Program-made: the position numbers and the translations under genes
Assembly (NCBI RefSeq): GCF_051622035.1
Contig: NC_135364.1
Location: 20,425,001 to 20,489,000 of the forward strand
Source of the DNA: Arctopsyche grandis
Taxonomy: Eukaryota; Arthropoda; Insecta; Trichoptera; Hydropsychidae
Length of the DNA: 64,000 nucleotides
Direction: 5' to 3'
In this document: positions 13,101 to 26,000 of the stretch, piece after piece
Layout of the letters: every line of letters starts with the position of its first letter
Position numbering within the stretch: the stretch's first letter is position 1
The notes under the pieces: generated by a model
What the model saw: the letters and a program-made list of their open reading frames with translations, nothing else
Database searches by the model: none
Told to the model about the DNA's origin: nothing

Positions 13101-16100
13101 GCTGTCAGAAGTATTGGTATCCTGGATGACGTTTTTCGTAACTGGCATCATCAAAGGCGCTTGTCAAATGTGTGTCAGCCACATGGCGGCAGGTGAATCA
13201 CATCTGAACTGGCCGGTGGACTACGCTGGGCTATTTGCGGCCAAACGCCAGCTTCCACATTGGAGTCCGTGTCTCGTGAACCGGTCACTACTGCCTAGTC
13301 TATATTTATAATTGTTATGTGTATATAATATTATTTTTATAAACGACGTTAGCATCTGAATGTTATAAATGCGCTCTATCGTAAATTCTACCGGGCGTGA
13401 CGCGAATTCTGTTTCAGCTGTACCTTGTATGATTTCGCTTTTTATAGTCATATTCTGCTTTCTAAAAGTGCATCAAGTATTAATGTTCACGTTGCTGTGG
13501 TATTTATTTAATTTTGTCTTATTGCTAATAGTTTTATCTTATAGGAGTAGGTGCTTTTTATTGCATTTCTCAATCGATTTACCTACGCCTCTCGCTATTA
13601 CGCATACCATTTAGTGGGATTCGAATACAACACAACCGGATGATCAAATATGAAATATCTTCAAATGAGTACTTGTTGTAATGTATGATGAAATAAAATC
13701 ATTCAATTTGTTCAATTTTATTATTAAGTGTGTTGGAAGTATTTTACTGCAGTACTCAAGTGTCAGTTTATTGACAATTTGTTTATTATCGCGTTGGATT
13801 TGTGACTTAATTGATAGTAATTTATATATCTCAGTGAAAGCATAAGAATGGTTTTTTTTTGTATAATACGCAACAATGGCCGCTTGTTTAATTTTAATTA
13901 GCATTTAAAATGGAGGTCAAATGTCACGCTTTGACCTGTTAGCTTAACCGTTTTAATCGCCTTGACCCACAGCAATTCGCGAATTCAGTGTCAAATTAAC
14001 ATCGATGAAAATGCAAATTTCTTCCAAATTTCTACCTACTCGCATAATGAGCTGATAAATCGTTACGTTAAATAATTTTATATGCATTCGACCTGAATGT
14101 CGTCGACCATTTTTATTATTCTATGCTGAATTCATCTGACCCAGTTCCGCATCGAGATTGTTGTTTATTATTTTCACTCTTTTTTTCCCTCCCCTCTCAC
14201 CTGTAACTATATTGGAGGCTTGCACTTCTGAATCACTATCTTAATTGACATTTGAATTAATCTCATCGAAACCACTTTCGTGAAGGCACCGAGTGTTCCT
14301 AATGTCTTGGGAACGGACCAGTTGCGAACAATGCACTTGACTGCAACTACATACATATAATACATATGTACATATACCCAACATAATACGATGCATTTTT
14401 ACGGCTTCGCATACGAATGCGATTTTTTGATTATTTACTGTTGTAATACCGGTGTGTGCTGATTTAACAGTTGTTGATAGCTTATCTGTCGTTCAGATTT
14501 GTGCCTTATCGTCGGATTAATGTGGCTCAATTTTGTGTCGTGTAGGGTGTCGATTTGTGCAGCGAATTAATTGCATGCATGGAATTAGCGTTAAATTCGT
14601 GCGAATCGGGAGAGCATTCTTGATATGCGGCAGCAGTATGACGATGACCCAGTTTTGAGATACCGATTTGATTGTGATCTATCTTTATATGTTGAGATAA
14701 TGGCCGTGAGATCCGTTTTTAATACAGATTCTTTCCGGATTTTCACGCTTTTTTGACCTATGATCTGTTTGTTATACTTTTATAATATTCTTTGCCTACT
14801 TTTTTTAATTTAATCGTTGATTCTTTTATCTCCCTATGGATCTATTGAAGCTACACTAGTTTGTTTAGTTAGTGATTTACTACTGAGAAGCTTTACAAGT
14901 GCAACTATCATTTTCTTCACTTGTAGCTAATCAATTCAATTACTTACTATGTCTCGACTTGTCACATTAATCTAAAATAGAAAGAAAACTTGTCAGTTAA
15001 AGAGAAAGTTCTCGCGTTTATTTTTTTTTCTTGTTTCTTGATGTCTCATTCGAAAAAATTCTAGAATGTTAAAAAAAATTGACACTTCTCATATTGAATT
15101 CTTATGAGTTTTAGTATAATTTTCGAAAGTTTTTCATTTGCTTAACGGTAAATAAATCATGTACATATGTATATGTTCTATACATTAACTATCGGCATCC
15201 TTTAATGGTGCTTAGCACTAAGCCAACGAAGGCAAACATTGTTAGGAGCAGTAAAATTATATATCGAAAATTAAATTAAAAAAATTAAATAGTAAATATC
15301 AAAATTAAAATTATAATTATTATATAACGAGTAGAGATAGAAAATGGAATACGTGGGTTAGTAGAAGTATGACAAAGGCGGTTGATGCAATTGTGAGAGT
15401 AAAGAAATTAAAATGGCAATTGGCTAGTCACGTAGTTAGAAAAACGGACGAAAAAAGTGCTTGAATGGTAGCCGAGAGAATTTAAAAAGGTACAAGGAAG
15501 GCCACAGGGGAGATGGGTGGATGAAATCAGAAAAATGTGTGGGATGAGATTAGAGGTTGTGATCGAGAAATCTCGTCTCGAGATTTCTCGAGAATTCTCG
15601 AGAAATTTTGATTCTCGTTTCTCGAGAATATTTTATTGTAAAATTTCGAGATTCTCATTTCTCGAGAATATTTTATGACGAAAAATCGAGATTCTCGTAT
15701 CTCGAGAAATCGTTTATTAGAATCTTGAAAATATCGAGAATATTCTTAATTTATCACTACATGTTTTTGCTCAATAAACTGACTGATTTGTATACTTGTT
15801 AACTCGTAAATAATTTTGTGAAGTATTGTAATATATGTATAGAAGGTCAGTATTTTTATTATTTGTCCGGTAAGTTATTATTCGGTCATCATATAAGTAC
15901 ATATGTTACAAAGAAATCGAACCATTTTTAAGTTACATATACATATGTATGTGCATGTAGGTACTAGTCACTAGTGCGAAAGTATTCGGTTATGATATCA
16001 CTAAAACGCTAGTGAAAATATATTTTCACTGACAATATTACCCCACTTAACACACATAAAACAAAGATTTATTATTTATTTATTCGAGTATTTGTTCCTT

Positions 16101-19100
16101 AGATATTTATCAATTTATAGTCAGTATTTTAATATGCATAGATGGTCAGTATTTTTATTATTTGTCCAGTCACAAAAACACGGGCAAAGCCGGGTAGCAA
16201 CACTGGGAATTTTATAAAATTCTTTTTTACATACTATTTTTACTATTTTAAATTACTTTTGTATATTTTTATTTTATTTTCATGCCTTCTTTTATAATAT
16301 TTTTTTTATATAATTTTACTTTTTTTTCTATTCAATGTTTTAGTATCTCTCCTTATCTTTCTTTCCTCATGTCTTTAATAAAGTTGTAAACCCCTGATAT
16401 AATATACATATGTAGTGTTTGTGTAATTTTGATTTTTGTATCTTGTCAAGTTTATATGCTAAAAAAATCAATTCACTATATTAAAAAAAAATTATACTTT
16501 CTCGAGAATTCTCGAGAATCTCGAGAAACAAAAAAACAGAATCTCGAATTCTCGAGATTCAAATATTTCGAGAAAATAAGATTCTCAAATTTCGAGATTC
16601 AAATATTCCGAGAAAAGGAGATTCTCGAATCTCGAGAATCAAAAAAAGTCGAGAAATCACAACCTCTAGATGAGATAGATGAGAGTTGCTCAAAACAAAG
16701 ACGAATGGAAGTGTGCTGGAGAGGCCTTCACCCAGCAGTGGATGGCAAATGGCTGTGAATGATGATGATGATAATAATAAGACTTTTGACCAATTATTCT
16801 GTTATATTTATTTTAATTTTCTGAACTAAATTACAAATACTGACATCAAAGTCCATTTTAGGAATAAAATATGCTTACGTATTTTATTTACATACATACA
16901 TATTTTTAGGTAGATCATGATATTTTGTTGAGCAACTCGGTTCATACAAATTATATTATTCCATTACATAAAGTTGCCAATAGCCGTCATATATCAAAAG
17001 TTGAATGCTATTACATATATAGGTAGAAAAAATATCCACGTTGTATTACCGGCCTTGCAAAATAATTGCTCCGATTGTTATGCAGATGAACTCTGAAACC
17101 GTGTAATTAATTGATTTGCGGTAAGTGTATATAAATATGTGTATATACACATTACAATAGATACACGATATTAGACAACACAAAATGTCAACACGTGACT
17201 TAAATTTTATCACTTGTTGCTCGTATGTGTACAAGGTTTATCAGCAAATAAAAATGTTGCTGTTGATTTGACAAGAGAATGGTATCGAAATTCTTGGAAA
17301 GTGGTCGTCCTTGCGTCCGTGTCTTATTTCCGCAAATCTATCATAATATACTAATTGTGACCTCTCTAATATTCTCATGTGCATTCGAAAGTACACATGT
17401 ATACCAAAAAGTAACACGCGAAGTGCTTCCATTCATCTATTTTTTTTTTATTTAGTTTTTCTTGTCACCCAAGGCCGTTCGTATGCATGTCTAATTTCAT
17501 CCACCAGTGTGTCATGTGTCTCTTTTTATTTCAACTCAAATTCCGACTCTACAACTCTTCTCCCAGACGGCACACTACTATTATGACTCCTCAAGAGTCG
17601 AGATTCACACGTGTTGCAATACCCGTCGTGTATTTGCGATTCAGAAGTGAGAAATCTATCATACATATGTAGCTTCCATATATCGAAAATCGTATTCGTT
17701 TTTATTCAAATTTATGTACGAATAGAAAGTGGAATCCTCGGTATGGTCTACTGACTGATATTAATATGGAAACTTGGATATGCAGAAATAGAAGCTTTAT
17801 CGCCATGAAAGATCGATATCATTTTCATTAGTCTGTCGCACAGCAGCCGGACATTTATTTTTAAAATAGGCCAGTCCACCCGGTTTGTCTGCACTCGCGC
17901 GAGAACTAGCGTGAGCTCTCAAAATATCAGAAGCATTTCCCTCACTGAAATTCGCTCACCGATTTTCGCGAAAATCTCAATGCTATCTTCTTACGCGAGA
18001 AAAATTTCACGGCCGCGACCGTCCTAAATAACTCCAACCTTGATGTTTCTCTCCGCATTGTCGAACGAAAGTCACTCTCTCCGCACCCCGTTCGCAGCTT
18101 CAATCGCAATGCCAGTGTTTCTTCAAGTTTGAGGCCTACCAACTGTCAAATGCCTACTCTTGTTTCAGCTGTTTGCTGCAGCTCTGATTTAGGGCGCAGA
18201 CACACGCGGCACGGGTTTTTTTTTAGATAGTTTTGCACATGTAAAAAAAGGTAGCACGCCTGATCTATAGTATGGCACCCAGACCAAAAATCCTTGTATT
18301 GAAATAGGTTTGACAGTGATCGATAACGGTGATTACAATATTTGAAGATATGTGGGAGAAACTTTTCGAAATAATAATATTGTACGAATTAACAATGATA
18401 TAGGACACGCCCATTCACAGCTGGAGTCTACTTAGGCATGCCGTGCCGTACGATTCTGTGTGCCTCCGCCTTTATTTAGACTTCGTCAAACGCATCATGA
18501 TAAATGTAATTAGGGGTTCAATGAAGATATCTTTATGCCATAAAGCACAGTACATATGCCGCCTGATCCTAAATGAAAACCGTATGATCAATTTGACTAA
18601 TTTTACCACATGCTTACCGATCACACTAATTGACAGAAACCGAGTTCAGTTGTCTACATGGGTAGCATATATTCTGTTTTTCAAGAATATATATGAAGTA
18701 TTGAGCGAATTACTGTATACTATAAATTGGCTTGGGCATTTGATAAAAGTGTCAGTTGACAGACTGCGCATTATTGCTGTGACATTCATTGGCGTGTTTC
18801 ATGCCTTCTATATAAACACACATGACATATGTAGGATCTTGTTGTTAGGAGACTTCGACGGTCGGATAAAATGAGACTTTTTGAACGGTCTACAACTTTG
18901 TTTATTACTCGGAGAGCCACAACGATGATATTTCTCATTACATGTAACCAACCTCATAATTTATTTTACTTAAACGTCCCAACCTAATCATTCATACATG
19001 CATTCTTCTATTTTAGAAAACAAAATTCCACACAAATATGTATGTATTGTATGTATGTATTGTATATATGTATTGTATATATATATGTATGTATTGTAGG

Positions 19101-22100
19101 GAGTAAATAGAGATAACGATCAATTTGCGATATTCATAAGAAAAAATGACCAATTCATTTCCATACGTTCTTGGTAAAAATAAACAACATAATTAGAAAT
19201 TGAATTTGAACCATTCAATCTTTGATTATTCAAAATACTAGTATTCTTGCTTATTTTAAGAACTCATACGGTTTCACTTGTATATTTTATTCATACTTTG
19301 TAAAAATTTGATTTTAATTCCTGATTTTGATTTTGTTACAGGTAAGAAGACCCTGCTTGCGTCACTAGCGATAAGAAATCATCGCACTGCGGTCTTCTGG
19401 TGAATTGAATCATCTCAATTATGCACTAATACGAACACGTGTTTCTCAAATTGCGTGCACGCGTTTCCATTCCCTCTACATACCTATATATAATATCTAA
19501 CTATCGACACACAGCATCTTACGAATGCGTACGTCTTTTTTTCCAAACGCAAAGAAAGAGACGCGATGAAAGCGACTCGATTAAAAAAAAAAATAATAAA
19601 AATACAGAATCATTTGTAGAAGTCATTGCGTTGAACCATTGTGATAGTACAATTGCGCGCGTGCAATCTGTTTTCAAATTGCAGAAAACGCGATTTCAAA
19701 TCCATCATTGTGTTATACTATGTATGTAGGAGAGTATGATCGTATTGTTGACGGTGCGAATCAAGCAGGATCCTATCCAATGGCAAGTTGTGCCGTGAAA
19801 ATGTTACGATGCGGGTGTTTATGTACTCGGAGGAAAATTTTTAGTCTCGCTAAAAATCAATAACTTCTTATCATTCACGTGCTTCATGAATAAATCATCG
19901 GAATATAGCGGTAACGCACATCTTCCAATGGTTGTACAGTTAATGATATTCATGCCTGTATTCATTCAAATCTCGGCAGAGTTTTGTGTGATGTTAGCGT
20001 CGGCCATTTTCATACCGTTTACGCAACGACTGCTGCTGTTCACGTATCATTGTTCCATTATCTATTGTTGGCTATCTACGCTCACGGTACATCATTTTCC
20101 TTACATCTACGTTTATATTTTTTAACTTAACATATGTCGTTTGTGATCTGTCCATATCTTGTGTTGCAAAACTCTTCAATTTCGAAACATTTATACTGTC
20201 GATTATTATTTGTAGATAGATCATTACCTGTGAATGAGCAGAGTCAAAAATTAAGCTCGTTATGTTTTTGTGTGCGCATGAGCGAAACTAAACATAATTT
20301 CAAGGCAATTTGCTATTTATTCTTGTTGTTATTTTTTTGTTTTGTTTAGTACGCTTGTTGATAATGGATTTCTACTCGTGTCTCGTCATTCGTGAATGAC
20401 ACCGATCTTTCTGATTATCTGCCGAAGTTTTTGACATAGTTATGCGTGGTTCGGACTTGCATACTTCCACGTTTGCTGATTTTGCGAGGGCGTCGTTAAA
20501 ACACTCGCGGGATCAGTAGGCGTTTAATGTGCATATACTCAGTTGGGTTTTTGTTCGTGAGTGGTAAATCTTCTTAAATTTGACTCCGTGACTTTATAGA
20601 ATATTTTATTCACGAGAAGGAATGAGACGGAAAATCAAATCAGGATGTACATTTTGAACGGGCATACATAACACTAAAATATCGCACGAAACTTCAGTGG
20701 GATAATGGGGCATCTCTCCCCCTCCTTGAGAATTATCTCACAAATTTCACCTGTTTCTGATCTGGTGTGTTTGATTATATTTGTAGTACTTTAGTATTAG
20801 TAGTAATAATATAGTACTTTTGATTTAATACATTTTAATGAATGGATTTAAAACATAGCTACAGGTATTAGCGTATAATGCCAACAAGTGAGGGATCAAG
20901 AGTTCGATCACTGATCTAGTGCTGCTGGCCAAACCTTGGATATATGTGACTCCATGTCGATCGTTTCCTATCAGAGTTTGCCAATTTATCTGATTTCATT
21001 GTTGAAACGGTTCCTATCAAATGAGCCCACCTACCCTAATTTGTTACCATTATTTGAATATAATTTCAAATTTATAATAATATAATAAATTTACATTTGT
21101 ATATCGTACCATATAATTCGTACATATGTATGTTAAGTTGGTTATAGGTGTCGCCTTGAAGGTAATCCCGCAATTATTATATATTTAATATATAAAAATT
21201 ATAATTAATATATAAAAATTTATTATATAAAAATAAAAATAGAAACATTGATGTAATGAATGACTGACAAAATCACGGCATTGCTATTGCTAGATTTTTC
21301 AGTTCAAAAAATATATATTATAATATATCGGATATAAGTCCAGCTCTTTGTTGATTAAATAACTTTTAATGCTCAACACACTGAATCGCAGGGCACGGGC
21401 GCGTTCTCAGCCTCGTATGGTGAAACATCATCTCATCCCGCAGGGGTTTCCCCTACATTTCTTCAAATATGATAATCACCGTTATCGATCACAGTCAAAC
21501 GTATGTCAATACAAGGATATTTGGCCTGGGTGCCATAGCATAGATCAGGCGTGCTAGCGTTTTTTTTCATGCGCAAAGTAATACAGCAGAAGTAATGAAA
21601 AATGTTAGAACCTGCAATTAAAAAAAACTTGCAGGTAACCGATGTAAAACGGATAAGTGCTAAAATGGAGCACAAAAGAATTTTGAATGAAAGTGGCAGG
21701 TGAATGAATGAAAGAGGATTGTCCGGTGAATTGAGACCTAACTGAGTATAATCACGAAAACGTTCATGTTTTTACTACATTGTCAGAAAAATGTTCGACA
21801 CGTTTGATACTTAATGGCTCGTATTGTTAACAATCGCTCCGCTTGCGAGAATTTTCGATTTCTTCCACATTATCGTCGATTTGACCGAAACAAACCCACG
21901 CGATTTCATTGTCAGTACTATTGGCATCGTTAGTTATTTTATTTTTTTTAACATTATGTAGACCCATTTTTAACCGATGTGGCTCCGAGCCCACGCTTCA
22001 CATTTCGATCATTCGTTCATTTCGCCGAATGATCAATTATTGCTGCATATTGGTATATTTAAAAAATTAATTGAAACCGAGCGAATGTATGTATTTAGTC

Positions 22101-23009
22101 GTAGTGAATGTTTGAGTGCTTACTGTTGAAGTAAATTTTTTTATTATATGTATTTTGTACCGGAGGCAAATTGATATTGTGGTTTTCGATCGTAAACGCA
22201 TTTTTAGATTGTTTGATTGCAACTATTATCTTCCGTAAGCTATCTCACGATCCAAATAGAGAATGGCTCTCGACCATAAAATAATATGAAACGTCTCTTC
22301 ATAGTGGGCAGTTTATTTTGCAATTTGTAAGATCGTAAATATTTTTTGTCGTATGCGTTGCTGTGAGTATTCGCAATTTTCGGTTGTTCGTTTATTTGTT
22401 TGAGCATACAATTCAAAACTTTCATCTGTGTAATTTCTAGATGTATAGTAATATGTATTTCGAAATGTACATTAGATACATTCTTGGGCTTATTTACTGA
22501 ACTAACAAAATCCACTAAGGCTGAAAACTCGTTTCAGGAATTGAGAACATCAAAATGTGTAAATTATATTAACACACATTCAATGTATTTTATTGCTGCT
22601 TTTCTCGCGTGATACTTTTTTTTATTTTTAAATATTAAATATTTTTGTATGGAAATTTATGATGATTATTTCGTTGGTATGTTAAATGTTATACGGATGT
22701 TCTATTAATTCAAACCGTATATGATTATTTTTTTATATCAATATGATATTATTTGATGTATGTATGTACATAGATGTACATATGTGTGTGTATTTGATGT
22801 ATTTGATGTATGTCTAAATCAAATCCAATGAAGTACGATGGTGAAAAATAATCGTAATAGACACGTTTAAAAAATGCTACAATTTCGATCTTCTTGACGT
22901 CTAATGGTAAGTTGCCGTATTTATCGGCCTCGCTGCCACCCTCGCGTTTTGTCAGATTTTAATTGTTTATACGCCTATAACCTTTTCATTTTCACACTAT
23001 CTATCTATC

Positions 23010-23040
<31 letters not shown>

Positions 23041-26000
23041 TTTATTTTTTTTTTTTTTTTTACTTCATACCAGGAAGGCATTACAGGTAAACCCCAATGC
23101 GCCTTCCTGGCCAAATTACAAACAATACAGCATTTTTTTATTATATAAGTCGCTAAATTACGAGACACTGACTTAAACTCGACAATTAACGAGACATCTA
23201 TGAATTGTACATACATTTTTATTGTAATATTTACATTAATCATACTCAAATTGTGGTGACATAGTGGGTAGGAAGGATTTTTAGCCAATTTTTAATCGGG
23301 AATCGTTTCAACAATGAAATCAGAGAAAATTGGCAAACTCTGATAGGAAACGATCAACCAGGAGTCACAAATCCTGGTCTGACCAGCAGCATTACAGATA
23401 TACTCAGAAAAATTCTTTTCAATCGAGGTCAGCTCAAGGGATCGAACTCGGCGCCTCTCAGTGTTAAGCAGAAGCTTAACGACCGAGCCACGCTGCTGGC
23501 TAATATATATATATATATATATATATATACTAGCTGTATTACCCGGCTTCGCTCAGTTTATAATATAAACCGCTTAAACATGACTAATAACATAAAAATA
23601 ACATATTATAAAAAATAAAAAATAAATAAAATAAAAAAAAAAAAATTCAAATTTTAAATAATCAAAATTTGACAGCGAGATGGCAGGGCGAAAAGTAATG
23701 AAACTACCGATGTGAATGATGAATGTGAAAGATAAACGTCACCGTGTAATACGATGCAGTATTTTCAAACGTGTCTAATGCGATATTTTTTCACCATCGT
23801 AATATTGCGGATGATACCTTAACTTATATTGATGACCAAAATGAGCAATATGGCAAAGTATGAAAACGATCGGATAAGAGATAAGGGATATAAAAAATGA
23901 CCGCTTACACGAAAACCATGTGAAACGTATAAGAGGTTAGTAAAAAATGAATGTCTGTGTGTGTGTGTGTGTCTTTCGAATAGGCTCCTAAGCCACTGAA
24001 GCGATTACGATGGAACTTTCAGGATATGTATGTCCGGGAAGATTACTGTGAAAAAAAAACGGGGAAAAACGGGAACGAAAACGGGAATGAGTGTCATTGC
24101 AACGCTATAATTTCAAAAGTTTTCGCGTCGCGACCAACGTGTTTGCTGTATGTGTTTTTCAGACAAATGGGAACGGGAATTGCATTCGTTATTGTGGCAT
24201 TGCAACGCATGCCGGGTTCAGTTAGTATCTTATAAAATTTGCATTATAGGCTCCCATTATCTCTCATATATATTTTTTTACTTCACTCATGCGTTATATG
24301 TATAATGAATGTTATTGATTAAAATAAAAGATTGTCACAGATAATGACAGATGAGTTTTAAAAATATAATTTTTAATATATTTTAAAAACTTTTTTAATA
24401 TATATATTTTTTTTAGTAAAATAAGAATTGTTGAAATAAAAAAGGAGACCATAATGTTATACTTGGTAGGATAAAAGTAAACAATGTTGCGATTCGAACG
24501 GAAGTGCGATCGTCCATTGGAAGACTCGTTTGTTTCGTCTCGCGAAGCCCACTACCGACCTTCACTTTCGAAAAATAAGTACCTATAGCTCATACGTAGG
24601 AGACGATCTGTTCCGCGAGCCGTTTGAAAATCGCTGGTCGGCCTGATGCTGCGGGCCACATTCCTCGCCGTCCATTTATCCAGCGACCCACTTTGGTACG
24701 GGCCTCCGAGATCCGCGCGGCTGTTCCACCTGGCATGGTCGTGCTGCTGCACGAATAACAAACATTCAACTATATGTAAGTGCTCGACGGACACACCGTG
24801 TATGACGATGAGCGACATAGATCGTGTCCTAAATTTAAGTCGATTGATTGAAGTCGCCGACCTAGTACCTTAACCTCTACCCCAGTGGTGAGCAGGATGC
24901 CAAAAGACATTCGCGTGAAACTATGCACATAGTATCGTTCTATGTACATAGTTCAAGTTGTATCCCACTCGGATTTGGTTGCAATACATCCGCGTTCCTT
25001 TCTAACGTTCTTGATCTTAACCCTGGATATTAGTCTTTAATGTAAGAATATGCATAATCGTCAGTTCGAGATTATGAATCGTAATGCCCAGTCGCCAAAA
25101 TTAACACCGGGTCGATGTCCTTTTCGTTACGAAACTTCATGGAAAACTGTTGAATGTTTAGAGATCATTATACCGCCTCTGGAATATAAGTCTTTGCCAA
25201 GTATCAAAATTGCTGAATTATGTATATGTATAAAGGACTGTCTATAATTTCTCTCATCTGTGCGCTGCTTGATGTGACGGGAATATGTGGGAAAATATGA
25301 CATAACTAATATCCAATGCTGACATGACAACATATTTTTCGAATTATTCCACTAGCACATGCAAATGGTAGAGTATTGTGTTTTCAAGGTAAAAACATTC
25401 AAGTCGTTATGTTAAAATTGATATAATGGCGTTTGGAGTTTTTTTGCAAATATTATATTTTTGCACTTTTCAATTTTGAAAAAAATGTTGGTTTTATGCG
25501 TCTTTGTATATATGTATGTAAGTATTTTTGGTTGGGAACTTCAAAAACGAAACAAAGTTTCTATGACGATTCGATTTTTTTTTTTCGATTCAAATAAATT
25601 TAATAAAAAAAACAAATAAATATTTACTATTAGATTCGCCATGTTTAAGCTGTTTATACTGAGCGAAGCCGGGTAAAACAACTAGTATGTGATAATAGAA
25701 CATTAATATTAATAATAAAAACATGTGAACATTTCCAATGTCAATGTTGTTAATTTTTTTGTTTTGTTTGTTTCGAGAAGTTTCATTATTGACGACATCT
25801 GAAACTGCATATTTAATTCTCGGTTTATCAAAAAGTTTCGTAAATTTTACCCATAGTTTCATGCATGAAAAAATCAACAAAAATGTCTTACATCTTCGAT
25901 ATCTACTAAAAGCTGTATAAACATCATATGTCGTGTTATTTTTAAGCAATCGTGATTTTCACATTATCATGCATTCGAAGCATTGGATTTGCGTGATTTT

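Larger units (their letters stand above)
23529..25685. mobile_element. Region bounded by inverted ACTAG...ACCCGGCTTCGCTCAG ends (Helitron-like)
   Basis: The left boundary begins ACTAG at 23529 and continues as ACCCGGCTTCGCTCAGT. The right boundary ends GAGCGAAGCCGGG ... CTAGT at 25682-25686. The two are inverted copies over about 50 bases. Each, read outwards, resembles a Helitron 3' terminus (hairpin then CTAG). Either this is one 2.16 kb inverted-terminal element or two Helitron-like elements lie tail-out. It contains the separate Helitron-like copy at 23943-24225 and a GC-rich stretch at 24480-24870. No helicase/Rep frame is present. Confidence 0.45.

Noticed and set aside
16178..16205. 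GGGCAAAGCCGGGTAGCAAC as another Helitron-like 3' end inside the hAT element
   Set aside because: Lacks the CTAG terminus and a clear hairpin position.
16429..16758. 109-codon + strand frame
   Set aside because: It crosses the end of the hAT element into the RTE fragment; the RES/EKI-rich peptide is the TCTCGAGA repeat in translation.
20680..20740. Similarity between this segment and 30012-30060 (CACGAAACT, GTGGGA, ATGGGG)
   Set aside because: Too short and interrupted to claim a repeat family by eye.
23440..23500. Possible tRNA gene on the minus strand
   Set aside because: Has boxes A and B but no proper acceptor stem pairing and is continuous with the SINE body; treated as a SINE head.
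25590..25949. 119-codon minus-strand frame
   Set aside because: AT-rich, crosses a transposon boundary, no domain or splice context.
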